Assembly: GCA_021790515.1 (NCBI GenBank)
Contig: JAJYHV010000034.1
Span: 1-51,473, forward strand
Length of the DNA stretch: 51,473 nt
Reading direction: 5' to 3'
Source of the DNA: Pseudomonadota bacterium
GTDB taxonomy: Bacteria > Pseudomonadota > Gammaproteobacteria > Burkholderiales > Sulfuriferulaceae
The notes beneath the pieces were generated by a model. It did not search any database. It was not told the DNA's origin and saw nothing but the letters and a program-made list of their open reading frames with translations. This document shows positions 33,201 to 41,751 of this stretch, piece by piece; position 1 is the first letter of the stretch; each line of letters begins with the position of its first letter. A program made the translations under genes and the position numbers.

Positions 33201-33598
33201 TGGTCGGCGTATTCCCCGGCCACTGGTTAACCCATCAGGCATTCACTGCCACATCGATGATCGGCGTCATTGCCCTGGCTGGTGTCGTGGTACGAAACTC
33301 GCTGCTACTTATTGATTTTATTATAGACTATCGCGCGCGAGGCTATGCATTAGAGCAAGCGGTCATTGAAGCCGGCGCAGTACGCTTTCGACCCATCATG
33401 CTAACCGCGCTGGCCATCATCCTGGGCTCGGCCATCATGATTACCGACCCGGTATTCGGCGGTCTTGCCGTGTCCTTGATTTTTGGTACGTTTGCCTCAA
33501 CAATACTCACCCTGATCGTCATTCCGCTGCTCTATTTTCTATGGGAACGTCGTCTCACCCTGCTTGTCTCCACCTCTACACTCACTTCCAAAGGATAA
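30287..33598 (+). CDS. RND efflux permease (subfamily with VDAA in TM4)
   Basis: Start refined to ATG 30287 overlapping the adaptor gene; LSLGLLVDAAIVIIENIHRH; ALAGVVVRNSLLLIDFIIDYRARG. Confidence 0.94.
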   Translation: MSEHAPAARQNIAGKLAALFLESKITAMIMLAISLAGIMALLITPREYNPQIVVPAANIIVSKPGASAQEIDNLVVKPLEAIMNAQSGVKHTFGYAVADYGVVTVQFDVGQDQERSLVKLYNQLMQNMDRMPPGAMQPIVKPINVDDVPIMTLTLSSPTLAQDQLRLVAEHVLEQLRNVPGVSFTQLTGGATHAINVWIDPARLSASGISLEQVDQQLRGANVSLPIGTLVNNNLSHPVRLTGFLGNAQSVGNIIIGVPNGKPVYLKNVARIEEGATETDDQSHFSFGSAQTHPDFQGDSPAVTIALAKKSGTNAVVVAHAILSKLAVLKRDAIPQGVTVTVTRDDGAKANDAVNTLMEHLGIAVGSVIVILVFFLGWREAGIVTLTVPLILFVVLTAGLIAGQTINRITLFALILSLGLLVDAAIVIIENIHRHIHHGDCGDFNQMLITATNEIGNPTNVATIAVILAFIPMAFVTGMMGPFMKPIPFNVPVAMIASLLIGYIVVPWSAKRWLSGKAAQQLQHKPTLEELAERPQDPLHRMYVKVITPFIHSRKWRTILFISIFVLLLAAMLQPAWQFIRPSGMNGPLSAMGVELKMLPNDNTNTFLLEIDTPAGSTLAQTDRVARAVGDVLHTTRYITNYQTFVGSTAPIDFAALVRGDMLKRGDNLAQIRVNLTDKHDRSASSHQIVRTLNLALNPLRSQFPGTHIKLYETPPGPPVQAQILAELYGPDYHKLREAAKTVDSDFNQVYGIINTDDSVTGTVDSYDIHIDREKAALAGVAVGQVAKLLHDYVSGFHAGTLHTDNSLEPVDLNVRLPKSLRQTPQQLLSIHVTNAMGQQLPLSAIATIANATQDKPVYDRDQHPVVMVGGELLASSPVYAVLSLDKMLDGKRLDNGVRFKTGNLGFTETQPDDIVHYHLLWGGEMRLTLDVFRDLGSAFIVALVFIYLMLVGYYKSFMMPLIVMGAIPLTLVGVFPGHWLTHQAFTATSMIGVIALAGVVVRNSLLLIDFIIDYRARGYALEQAVIEAGAVRFRPIMLTALAIILGSAIMITDPVFGGLAVSLIFGTFASTILTLIVIPLLYFLWERRLTLLVSTSTLTSKG

Positions 33599-33601
33599 AA
33601 C

Positions 33602-33820
33602 ATGTCTATTGAACGCATTGTACGCATCATCGCTGGCGGATTTATTATGCTATCATTACTGCTCGCGCAGCTTGACGGCACCATCAACCTGTCTCACCCA
33701 AGCTGGTTATGGTTTACGCTATTTGTCGGCTTCAACCTGTTTCAAAGTGGCTGGACGCGGTTCTGCCCATTGGACAGCATCCTGAAAAAATTTGGCGTAC
33801 AATCAAGCTGCGGGCTGTAA
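33602..33820 (+). CDS. DUF2892 (YgaP transmembrane-like) protein
   Basis: MSIERIVRIIAGGFIMLSLLLAQL...WLWFTLFVGFNLFQSGWTRFCPLDSILKKFGVQ; typical DUF2892 pattern ending in the FCP motif. Confidence 0.9.
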   Translation: MSIERIVRIIAGGFIMLSLLLAQLDGTINLSHPSWLWFTLFVGFNLFQSGWTRFCPLDSILKKFGVQSSCGL

Positions 33821-33862
33821 TCGGCCACCACATCAATCACTACTGTACAGCGGAGAACTGCC

Positions 33863-34279
33863 TTGGCATTCGTACATCAAAACTTCTGGCTCATCATGAT
33901 TGTGCTTACCTCCGGCATCATGCTTGCCTTTCCAAATTTGTTTAGCGGCATGGCAGGTATTGCCGCTGTCGATATTTCGCAAGCCATACAGATGATTAAC
34001 CATGATGATGCGCTTGTGCTGGATGTGCGTGAGCACAATGAATTCAACGCTGGACATATCGCCGGCTCGCGCCACATTCCGCTGGGTCAACTCAAAGACA
34101 ACCTGCATCTGCTGGAAAAATTCAAGGAGCAACCCATCGTGGTGAATTGCCGTTCCGGCAACCGTTCGGCAGCGGCATGCGGCATGCTGAAAAAAGCCGG
34201 TTTTTCCCGTGTTTACAACCTGAGTGGCGGTATCGTTGCCTGGCAACGGCAACAAATGCCGACCACCACCAAATCTTGA
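33863..34279 (+). CDS. Membrane-anchored rhodanese-like sulfurtransferase
   Basis: N-terminal TM; VLDVREHNEFNAGHIAGSRHIPLGQL; VVNCRSGNRSAAA active-site loop; TTG start. Confidence 0.92.
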   Translation: MAFVHQNFWLIMIVLTSGIMLAFPNLFSGMAGIAAVDISQAIQMINHDDALVLDVREHNEFNAGHIAGSRHIPLGQLKDNLHLLEKFKEQPIVVNCRSGNRSAAACGMLKKAGFSRVYNLSGGIVAWQRQQMPTTTKS

Positions 34280-34299
34280 ACGCCCGCGAAGAAGAAAAT

Positions 34300-34557
34300 A
34301 TGCCAACTGTCATCATGTACTGCACCGCCATCTGCCCTTACTGTGTGCGTGCCGAACGTCTGTTATTACAAAAACAGGCGAGTGTGCAAAAAATTCGTGT
34401 TGATCTCGAACCGGAACAGCTTGAGACAATGATGAAGCGCAGTGGCAGGCGCACAGTACCACAAATTTTCATCGGCGAAACCCATGTTGGCGGCTGTGAC
34501 GACCTTTACGCGCTGGAACAGCGTGGCGAGTTGGACACCTTGCTCGCGAACCACTGA
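34300..34557 (+). CDS. grxC: Glutaredoxin 3
   Basis: MYCTAICPYCVRAERLL (CPYC); RTVPQIFIGETHVGGCDDL; start refined to ATG 34300. Confidence 0.93.
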   Translation: MPTVIMYCTAICPYCVRAERLLLQKQASVQKIRVDLEPEQLETMMKRSGRRTVPQIFIGETHVGGCDDLYALEQRGELDTLLANH

Positions 34558-34570
34558 TTCATTCCTCCAT
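34549..34570 (+). repeat. Dispersed MITE-like repeat, left-end fragment (copy d)
   Basis: cgaaccactgattcattcctcc; identical over aaccactgattcattcc to copy a; includes the grxC stop codon. Confidence 0.6.
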
Positions 34571-34574
34571 AAAC

Positions 34575-34603
34575 CGCGTTGCGAATGGAAAAATCGCAAC
34601 GCG
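34575..34603. other. Perfect 10-bp inverted repeat after grxC
   Basis: cgcgttgcga-atggaaaaa-tcgcaacgcg; no U-tract follows. Confidence 0.6.
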
Positions 34604-34804
34604 CAGGTCGCAGCCAAGACCATGATGCCAAGCCATACAGATAAGCGGGCGTCCGATTTGGCCGCCACTGCCCCGTTGGTAACGAGCAAAACATGCCCGG
34701 TGGGACGGGGGCTTGATTTTTGTCAATAAAGCCCTCATAAACGCCCTGTGACTGCCATGGTGATGCCGCCGTGGTGACTGCCGTATTATCCAGCATGGAG
34801 ATAT

Positions 34805-35233
34805 ATGATGACCGAACTCGTCTGCCCGCATTGCTTCGCCATTAATCGCGTCCCCGAAGATCGACTCGCCGATCAACCCAAGTGCGGCAAATGCGGCACG
34901 CATCTGCTGCCAGACGCGCCCACCGATCTGGACGACAACAGTTTTGATCGTTACATCGGCCGCCATGGTCTGCCGGTGCTGGTCGACTTTTGGGCAGCTT
35001 GGTGCGGCCCCTGCAAAATGATGGCACCAGCCTTCAAACAAGCCGCCCATGCCATGCATCAGCGCGCCAGTTTCGCCAAACTCGACACAGAAGCCGCGCA
35101 AACCATTGCCGCGCGTTACCAGATTCGCAGCATTCCGACCATGATCCTGTTCCGGCAGGGAAAAGAAGTGGCCCGCATGTCCGGAGCACTCGACGCTGGT
35201 GGTATCCAGCGCTGGCTACAGCAACATCTCTGA
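34805..35233 (+). CDS. trxC: Thioredoxin 2 (zinc-ribbon thioredoxin)
   Basis: CPHCFAINRVPEDRLADQPKCGKCG zinc ribbon; DFWAAWCGPCKMMAPAF. Confidence 0.95.
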   Translation: MMTELVCPHCFAINRVPEDRLADQPKCGKCGTHLLPDAPTDLDDNSFDRYIGRHGLPVLVDFWAAWCGPCKMMAPAFKQAAHAMHQRASFAKLDTEAAQTIAARYQIRSIPTMILFRQGKEVARMSGALDAGGIQRWLQQHL

Positions 35234-35290
35234 GCGTCAGAACACTTGCGACACCTCAACATGCCCCTTGCAATTGCACAGCCATACCCA

Positions 35291-36655
35291 TCAGTGGCCA
35301 CGCAAGTAATCAAGCGCCTCAGACAAATGGTGCACCCCTGTGGCCTGCAAACCATCGATGCCTTGCTTGGGCATATTCGCCTTTGGCACCAGTGCGTGAG
35401 TAAAACCCAATTTAACAGCTTCTTTCAAACGTTCCTGACCACGCTGCACCGGCCGGATTTCTCCTGTTAACCCCACCTCACCAAAAATGACCAGCTTTGC
35501 GTCAATCGCACGGTTTTTGAACGACGAAACAATCGCCATCAACAGCGCCAGATCAGCGGCCGGTTCATTGATGCGCACACCACCTACGGCATTGATGAAT
35601 ACATCCTGATCATGACAGGCAATGCCACCATGTCGATGCAGCACAGCGAGCAGCATCGCCAGCCGGTTCTGCTCCAAACCTACCGACAAACGCCGAGGAT
35701 TCGGGGTGGCGGCTTGCTCGACCAACGCCTGAATCTCTACCAACAGCGGACGGCTTCCCTCTTGCGTGACCATGATGCACGATCCCGGCACACCAGCACG
35801 GTGCCCGGACAAAAAGATGGCCGACGGGTTGCTCACTCCCCGCAAACCGGCATCCGACATGGCAAATACGCCCAATTCATTCACCGCGCCAAAACGATTT
35901 TTGAATGCCCGCACCAGGCGAAAACTGGAGCTGGTATCGCCCTCGAAATACAGCACTGTGTCCACGATATGCTCCAGCACCCGGGGACCGGCCAGCGCAC
36001 CTTCCTTGGTCACGTGTCCGACCAGAAACAAGGTTGTTCCGCTTTGTTTGGCAAAGCGGGTCAATTGCGCCGCACATTCGCGCACTTGGGACACCGATCC
36101 CGGCGCTGATGCAAGCGCATCCCAAAACACAGTCTGAATCGAATCAATCACTGCTACCGCAGGCCTCTGCCGTTCCAATTCGGCCAGAATGGCGCCCAAC
36201 TGGATTTCCGCCAGCACCTGTACACCGCTATGCAACAACTGCAAGCGTTGGGCGCGCAGAGCAATCTGCCGGGCAGATTCTTCTGCACTGACATACAGCA
36301 CGCCACAAACTGCCGATAATGCACTGAGCGTTTGTAACAACAATGTCGATTTGCCGATACCCGGATCGCCGCCAATCAACACCACTGCACCATTCACCAA
36401 ACCGCCCCCCAACACGCGATCAAGCTCACTGATTCCCGTCATCAATCGGATATCATCAGCCAATACGACTTCCGAGAGCACCTGCACCGGGCTTGCCTCG
36501 GCAAGCCCCCGATGCCGCTTCGCCGCATGATGCGAACTATCCGCCACCACTTCGGCCAACGTATTCCATGCCTGACAATGTGGACATTGTCCTTGCCATT
36601 TCGGGCTGACACCACCACATTCATGACAACAATACTGCAATTTACCTTTGCTCAT
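35291..36655 (-). CDS. radA: DNA repair protein RadA
   Basis: CHECGGVSPKWQGQCPHCQAWNT zinc finger; IGGDPGIGKSTLLLQ; KNRFG motif; C-terminal Lon-like domain. Confidence 0.97.
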   Translation of the reverse strand: MSKGKLQYCCHECGGVSPKWQGQCPHCQAWNTLAEVVADSSHHAAKRHRGLAEASPVQVLSEVVLADDIRLMTGISELDRVLGGGLVNGAVVLIGGDPGIGKSTLLLQTLSALSAVCGVLYVSAEESARQIALRAQRLQLLHSGVQVLAEIQLGAILAELERQRPAVAVIDSIQTVFWDALASAPGSVSQVRECAAQLTRFAKQSGTTLFLVGHVTKEGALAGPRVLEHIVDTVLYFEGDTSSSFRLVRAFKNRFGAVNELGVFAMSDAGLRGVSNPSAIFLSGHRAGVPGSCIMVTQEGSRPLLVEIQALVEQAATPNPRRLSVGLEQNRLAMLLAVLHRHGGIACHDQDVFINAVGGVRINEPAADLALLMAIVSSFKNRAIDAKLVIFGEVGLTGEIRPVQRGQERLKEAVKLGFTHALVPKANMPKQGIDGLQATGVHHLSEALDYLRGH

Positions 36656-36782
36656 TTATGCACTTTCGGTGTATGCTGATCCGTCGTGTCACAAGACACG
36701 TACATCATAAAGTTGCTGCCATAATTGCTGTCATAACTGCTACCATGGTATAGCCACACAAAACTGCACACAAGGAGACAAC

Positions 36783-37178
36783 ATGTCAAAACAAATCCGC
36801 ATTGCCCTGATTGGACTTGGCCGCGTCGGCGAAGTTTTTGCCACCCAATTCCTGGAACACATCCAGACCAGGCACATTGCTGCAACAATTATTGCCGTTG
36901 CCGACCACAACACACAGTCCGCCGTTGCGCTGGGTTTTGCCCACAGTGGTGTCAGCGTATTCAGCGATGGACTGGAAATCGTTAAAATGGGTGATGCCGT
37001 TGATGTCATTTTCGATCTGAGCGGTAATCCTGACTTCCGTCAACGGCTACGTACAGCGCTGCGGGATAGCAATAACCAACACACCGTCATTGCACCGACA
37101 GTCATGGCCAATCTGTTATGGGCATTTTTTGACGAACCGGAAAATTTGCCGGAAACTCACGCCAGCACCGGCTACTAA
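36783..37178 (+). CDS. Small orphan NAD-binding Rossmann-like protein
   Basis: IRIALIGLGRVGEVFA (GxGxxG) fold start; 131 aa with no recognisable catalytic domain. Confidence 0.65.
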   Translation: MSKQIRIALIGLGRVGEVFATQFLEHIQTRHIAATIIAVADHNTQSAVALGFAHSGVSVFSDGLEIVKMGDAVDVIFDLSGNPDFRQRLRTALRDSNNQHTVIAPTVMANLLWAFFDEPENLPETHASTGY

Positions 37179-37180
37179 AA

Positions 37181-37262
37181 AACCTCTGATTTACCCCGCC
37201 ATGGGTCGCGAATCGCTCGCCATCAGGTCACCGTCGCGCGACCATGCGGGAATGAACCAATA
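37181..37262 (-). repeat. Dispersed MITE-like repeat, copy e (inverted)
   Basis: Reverse complement contains ggttcattcccgcatggtcgcgcgacggtg ... ggggtaaatcagaggt, matching copies a and c. Confidence 0.7.
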
Positions 37263-37297
37263 CCCCCAAACAGGGGGTCAAACGTTCGACCGAATAC

Positions 37298-38506
37298 TCA
37301 ATCAAAATGCAAACCCATCGCCTGCCGAACATCACGCATCGTATCACGCGCCAATTCACGGGCTTTCTCACAGCCATCATCGATCAAATTGCGTATCAGT
37401 GACGGTGTTTCATGGTAATAGGCGGCGCGTTCCTGCATCGGCGCCAACTCAGCCAGCACTGCATCAACCACTGGTTGCTTGCATTCCAGACAGCCAATTT
37501 TCGCTTGCGAACAACTATCATGTACCCATTGACGCACCGCATCATCGGAATACACCTGATGCAACGCCCACACCGGACATTTTTCTGGTGTTCCCGCGTC
37601 TGTGCGGCGCACCCGCGCCGGATCTGTCGGCATGGTGCGAATTTTCTTGCTGACATCCTCCGGCGCATCACGCAACGCAATCGTATTATGATAAGACTTG
37701 GACATTTTTTGTCCATCCAGCCCCGGCAAGCGCGATGCCACGGTGAGCAATGCCTGCGGTTCGGTCAGAATCATTTTTCCACTGCCTTCGAGATAGCCAA
37801 ACAAGCGCTCACGATCTCCCATCGACAGGCTTTGCTGTTCATTCAACAAGGCACGCGCCGCTTCCAGCGCTTCGTCATCACCCTGCTCCTGATATCTGGT
37901 GCGCAACTCATCGTATAAACGGGCTTTTTTATTACCCAGCTTTTTTGCGGCCGCCTCGGCTTTCTGTTCAAAACCTGGCTCACGCCCGTACAAATGATTG
38001 AAACGTCTGGCAATTTCACGAGTAAATTCGATATGCGGAACCTGGTCTTCCCCCACGGGAACCAGATTCGCACGATAAATCAGGATATCGGCACTCTGCA
38101 ACAAGGGATAACCCAGAAACCCATATGTCGATAAATCTTTCTCACCCAGTTTTTCCTGCTGGTCTTTGTAGGTTGGAATCCGTTCCAACCAACCCAACGG
38201 CGTAAACATCGACAGCAACAGATGCAATTCGGCATGCTCCGGCACCTGTGATTGCACAAATACCGTAGACAGCGCGGGATCGACTCCAGCCGCCAGCCAA
38301 TCCACTACCATCTCCTGAATATGCTCCTGAATCATCTGTGGGCTATCATACAGAGTGGTCAAGGCATGCCAGTCTGCCACAAAGAACAGACACTCATGCT
38401 CATGCTGCAACTGCACCCAGTTTTTCAACACCCCATGATAATGACCCAAATGCAATTTTCCGGTCGGACGCATGCCCGACAAAACACGATTCGCATACAT
38501 AATCAA
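37298..38506 (-). CDS. trpS: Tryptophan-tRNA ligase
   Basis: RVLSGMRPTGKLHLGHYHGVLKNW (HIGH); KMSKSYHNTIAL (KMSKS). Confidence 0.97.
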   Translation of the reverse strand: MIMYANRVLSGMRPTGKLHLGHYHGVLKNWVQLQHEHECLFFVADWHALTTLYDSPQMIQEHIQEMVVDWLAAGVDPALSTVFVQSQVPEHAELHLLLSMFTPLGWLERIPTYKDQQEKLGEKDLSTYGFLGYPLLQSADILIYRANLVPVGEDQVPHIEFTREIARRFNHLYGREPGFEQKAEAAAKKLGNKKARLYDELRTRYQEQGDDEALEAARALLNEQQSLSMGDRERLFGYLEGSGKMILTEPQALLTVASRLPGLDGQKMSKSYHNTIALRDAPEDVSKKIRTMPTDPARVRRTDAGTPEKCPVWALHQVYSDDAVRQWVHDSCSQAKIGCLECKQPVVDAVLAELAPMQERAAYYHETPSLIRNLIDDGCEKARELARDTMRDVRQAMGLHFD

Positions 38507-39219
38507 CTGGTAACTGCCTGAATAAGATAAACCATATCGCTGTTCCCAATACCGGCGAACACGCTTGCCAGCATCAACACAACGCCCAAAACCGGACTCA
38601 ACAACACATTAAGCCAACCCATCATCATCAAAAACAACAGAATATAAAACCCATACGGCTCGATACTGGCGTAGCGCCAGGCATACTGCCCCGGCAACAG
38701 GCTTACCGCGATACGCCCCCCATCCAACGGTGGCAGCGGAAAAAGATTCAGCGCCATCAACACCGCGTTGATAAAGATGCCTGCGGCCCCCATCAACACC
38801 AAAGGCTGACCATAACTACTGCCCAAAGCGTTACCGCCCATTGCCACCCCGAGATGGATCACCATGGCCCATATCAAGGCCATGAACAGGTTGGCCGCCG
38901 GACCTGCCAGCGCCACCCACAGCATATCCTGCTTCGGATGGCGCAAAGCAGCAAAATTGACCGGAACCGGTTTTGCCCAGCCGAACAAAATAAAGCCGCC
39001 ACCCAGTAGTTTGCTCATCAGCAAAATGGACAAAGGAACCAGAATCGTTCCCACCGGATCGATGTGTTTCAATGGATTCAACGTCACGCGCCCCAGCATC
39101 CAGGCGCTCTTGTCCCCAAAGTAGCGCGCTACATACCCATGCGCTGCCTCATGCAACGTGATGGCGAATATCACCGGGATAACCCAAATGGTTATTTTCT
39201 GTATTAAGTTCAGTTCCAT
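38503..39219 (-). CDS. Site-2 protease family (M50) metalloprotease
   Basis: FAITLHEAAHGYVARYFGD (HExxH); NLFPLPPLDGGRI. Confidence 0.94.
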   Translation of the reverse strand: MELNLIQKITIWVIPVIFAITLHEAAHGYVARYFGDKSAWMLGRVTLNPLKHIDPVGTILVPLSILLMSKLLGGGFILFGWAKPVPVNFAALRHPKQDMLWVALAGPAANLFMALIWAMVIHLGVAMGGNALGSSYGQPLVLMGAAGIFINAVLMALNLFPLPPLDGGRIAVSLLPGQYAWRYASIEPYGFYILLFLMMMGWLNVLLSPVLGVVLMLASVFAGIGNSDMVYLIQAVTS

Positions 39220-39846
39220 TTATTCCAGTCCAAACGGCGCCAATGCACCACAACCACGTCGCAACAACACCACATCGCCTGCCGTCAAATCCAGCACCGT
39301 GGTGGGTTCGAGACCACAAGCACCCGCATCAATAATCAGGTCCAGCTGACGCTCCAGCTTGTCACGAATCATCTGCGCATCATTAACAGGTAATTTTTCG
39401 CCCGGCAATATCAGGCTCATACCCAACAACGGTTCATTCAATTCATGCAACAGCGCCAATGTTACCGCATGCGCGGGAATGCGCAAACCAATCGTGCTGC
39501 GCTTCGGATGCTGCAAACGACGCGGCACTTCACGGGTAGCCTCCAGAATGAAGGTATATCCGCCGGGGGTATTCGCCTTTAGCAACCGGAATTGCTGATT
39601 ATCGATACGCGCGTATTCTCCGATTTCCGTCAAATCACGACACAACAACGTAAAATGATGTCGCTCATCCACCTGGCGCAAAGTACGAATACGCACCTGA
39701 GCATCTTTGTTACCCAACTGGCACACCACCGCGTAGCTGGAATCAGTCGGCACAGCCAGCACCGCCCCCTGCCGCAACATATCAACCGCCTGCCGGATAA
39801 GCCGGGGTTGCGGGTTATCGGGATGAACAGCAAAAAACTGTGCCAT
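39220..39846 (-). CDS. Sua5/YciO/YrdC family protein
   Basis: LRQGAVLAVPTDSSYAVVCQLGNKDA; GGYTFILEATREVPRRLQHPKRSTIGLRIPAH. Confidence 0.93.
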   Translation of the reverse strand: MAQFFAVHPDNPQPRLIRQAVDMLRQGAVLAVPTDSSYAVVCQLGNKDAQVRIRTLRQVDERHHFTLLCRDLTEIGEYARIDNQQFRLLKANTPGGYTFILEATREVPRRLQHPKRSTIGLRIPAHAVTLALLHELNEPLLGMSLILPGEKLPVNDAQMIRDKLERQLDLIIDAGACGLEPTTVLDLTAGDVVLLRRGCGALAPFGLE

Positions 39847-40718
39847 CAGACAATATTCCAGTCATGCCAGACTGGCAGGCAAGTCTCCGGCAGCGCAGGT
39901 AACCGCCCCAATTCACGCCAACTTTCTTCCGGTGAATGGAAATCGGAGCCACGCGAAGCCATCAGATTGAAACGCCGCGCCAGCCCGGCAAAATTGCTGC
40001 GCTGCTCTGGTGTGTGGTTACTGGTCGCCACCTCAATCGCTTCACCGCCTGCGTCACAGAACTCAGTCAACAACGTCCGCATTTTTCCCGCATTCAACGG
40101 ATAACGCCCCGGATGCGCCAGAACCGCACGCCCGCCACTCAACCGAATCCATTCCACGACATCACGCAAATCTGCCCACTGATGCGATACATACCCAGGT
40201 TTTCCCTTGGTCAGATAACGATTGAATACTGCCTGCACATCCTGGCACACACCTTGTGCAACCAGATAGCGCGCAAAATGCATACGACCAATCAATTCTG
40301 TATTGCCTGCATGCCGCCAGGCACCAGCCAGCGCGTCTGTAATGCCGACCTTTGCCAATTGTGCAGCAATTCGCACCGCGCGCTCCTTGCGCCCTTCCCG
40401 TATCCCAGCCAATCCGGCCAGAAGTGCAACATTCCGATGCCCCACATTCAAACCGATAACATGCAAAGTTTGCTGCCGCCAACTGACAGAAATTTCCACA
40501 CCATCAATAAAGCGAATACCCAAACGTTGAGCGTGCTGACGTGCCACATCCAGTCCTGCCACGTCATCATGATCCGTTAACGCCAGCACATCAACTTTTT
40601 GCACGGCGGCACGCTCAAGCAACGACGCGGGTTCCAGCACACCATCAGAGACATTGGAATGGCAATGCAAATCAAAATTCAACGACAAATTCAGTGGCGA
40701 CATAACAGAAAAGAGCAC
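39846..40718 (-). CDS. PHP domain phosphoesterase (RNase AM/YciV-like)
   Basis: FDLHCHSNVSDGVLEPASLL; ALTDHDDVAGL; SRGSDFHSPEES. Confidence 0.93.
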   Translation of the reverse strand: MLFSVMSPLNLSLNFDLHCHSNVSDGVLEPASLLERAAVQKVDVLALTDHDDVAGLDVARQHAQRLGIRFIDGVEISVSWRQQTLHVIGLNVGHRNVALLAGLAGIREGRKERAVRIAAQLAKVGITDALAGAWRHAGNTELIGRMHFARYLVAQGVCQDVQAVFNRYLTKGKPGYVSHQWADLRDVVEWIRLSGGRAVLAHPGRYPLNAGKMRTLLTEFCDAGGEAIEVATSNHTPEQRSNFAGLARRFNLMASRGSDFHSPEESWRELGRLPALPETCLPVWHDWNIV

Positions 40719-40913
40719 AGAAGATCACAGACGATGTGCACATCATAACAAAATTCACCTTGTTTGCCTGTAAAAACCAGATGAGCACTAACAAATGCCA
40801 TAAATTTCAGCTACACTTTACGGATTGGCAACGGAAAGTTTTTCATGCTATCCTCTTGCCGCCAAACCCCGATTACAAATAACCGACATCAAAGACGCTG
40901 CAAATTTAACCAC

Positions 40914-41453
40914 ATGAAATTTCTGTTTGATCTGTTTCCGGTGCTGCTGTTTTTTATCAGCTACAAATTTCTGGGCATTTTTGCTGCCACGTGGGTGGCT
41001 ATTGCCGCCAGTATTGGCCAAATTTTATGGCTGGTACTACGCAAACAGAAAATCGACGGCATGATGTGGATGAGTGCCGGCATTATCGTCATTCTCGGTA
41101 GCGCAACGCTGATTTCACACAATGAAACCTTCATCAAATGGAAACTGACTGTCCTGTACTGGCTATATGCCCTGTTACTGATTGGCAGCGAAATGCTGAT
41201 GGGGAAGAACCTGTTGCGCGGCCTGCTCGGCAAACAAATGTCTCTGCCAGACACCATCTGGCGCCGTCTCAACTGGAGTTGGACAACATTTTTTGCGCTC
41301 ATGGGCTTGTTAAACCTGTATGTTGCCTATACCTTCAGCACCAATGTCTGGGTCAATTTCAAACTGTTTGGCAGCATGGGCATCATGTTGCTGTTTGTAC
41401 TGGCCCAGGGCGTCGTGCTGAACAAATATCTGGAACCCGAATCACATGACTAA
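40914..41453 (+). CDS. yciB: Inner membrane septation protein A (YciB/IspZ)
   Basis: MKFLFDLFPVLLFFISYKFLGIFAATWVAI; start refined from 40845. Confidence 0.95.
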   Translation: MKFLFDLFPVLLFFISYKFLGIFAATWVAIAASIGQILWLVLRKQKIDGMMWMSAGIIVILGSATLISHNETFIKWKLTVLYWLYALLLIGSEMLMGKNLLRGLLGKQMSLPDTIWRRLNWSWTTFFALMGLLNLYVAYTFSTNVWVNFKLFGSMGIMLLFVLAQGVVLNKYLEPESHD

Positions 41454-41751
41454 AAGTCAGTTGACCAACCTGTTTGCCATCATCAGTGACGACAATCCGG
41501 ACTCGTTGGCGCTACGCGCCATCCACCGACCAGCGCATCTGGCGCGACTGGAAGCACTGCAACAGGAAGGACGCCTGTTGCTGGCAGGCCCTTTTCCCAA
41601 AAACGCGGAAGACGGATTCTTGGGCAGCCTGATTGTCGCCGGCTTTGATTCGCTGGAACAAGCCAGACTATGGGCAGAACAAGACCCGTTTTTCCTGTTC
41701 GGGATTTATGCACGCTCCGATGTCAGACCTTTTCGTAGAACCCTGCCATGA
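41446..41751 (+). CDS. yciI: YciI family protein
   Basis: RPAHLARLEALQQEGRLLLAGPFP ... ARLWAEQDPFFLFGIYARSDVRPFRRTLP. Confidence 0.92.
   Translation: MTKSQLTNLFAIISDDNPDSLALRAIHRPAHLARLEALQQEGRLLLAGPFPKNAEDGFLGSLIVAGFDSLEQARLWAEQDPFFLFGIYARSDVRPFRRTLP

Noticed and set aside
34745-34785. gtgactgcc direct repeats upstream of trxC
   Set aside because: Only 9-bp, two copies; too weak to claim a regulatory element.
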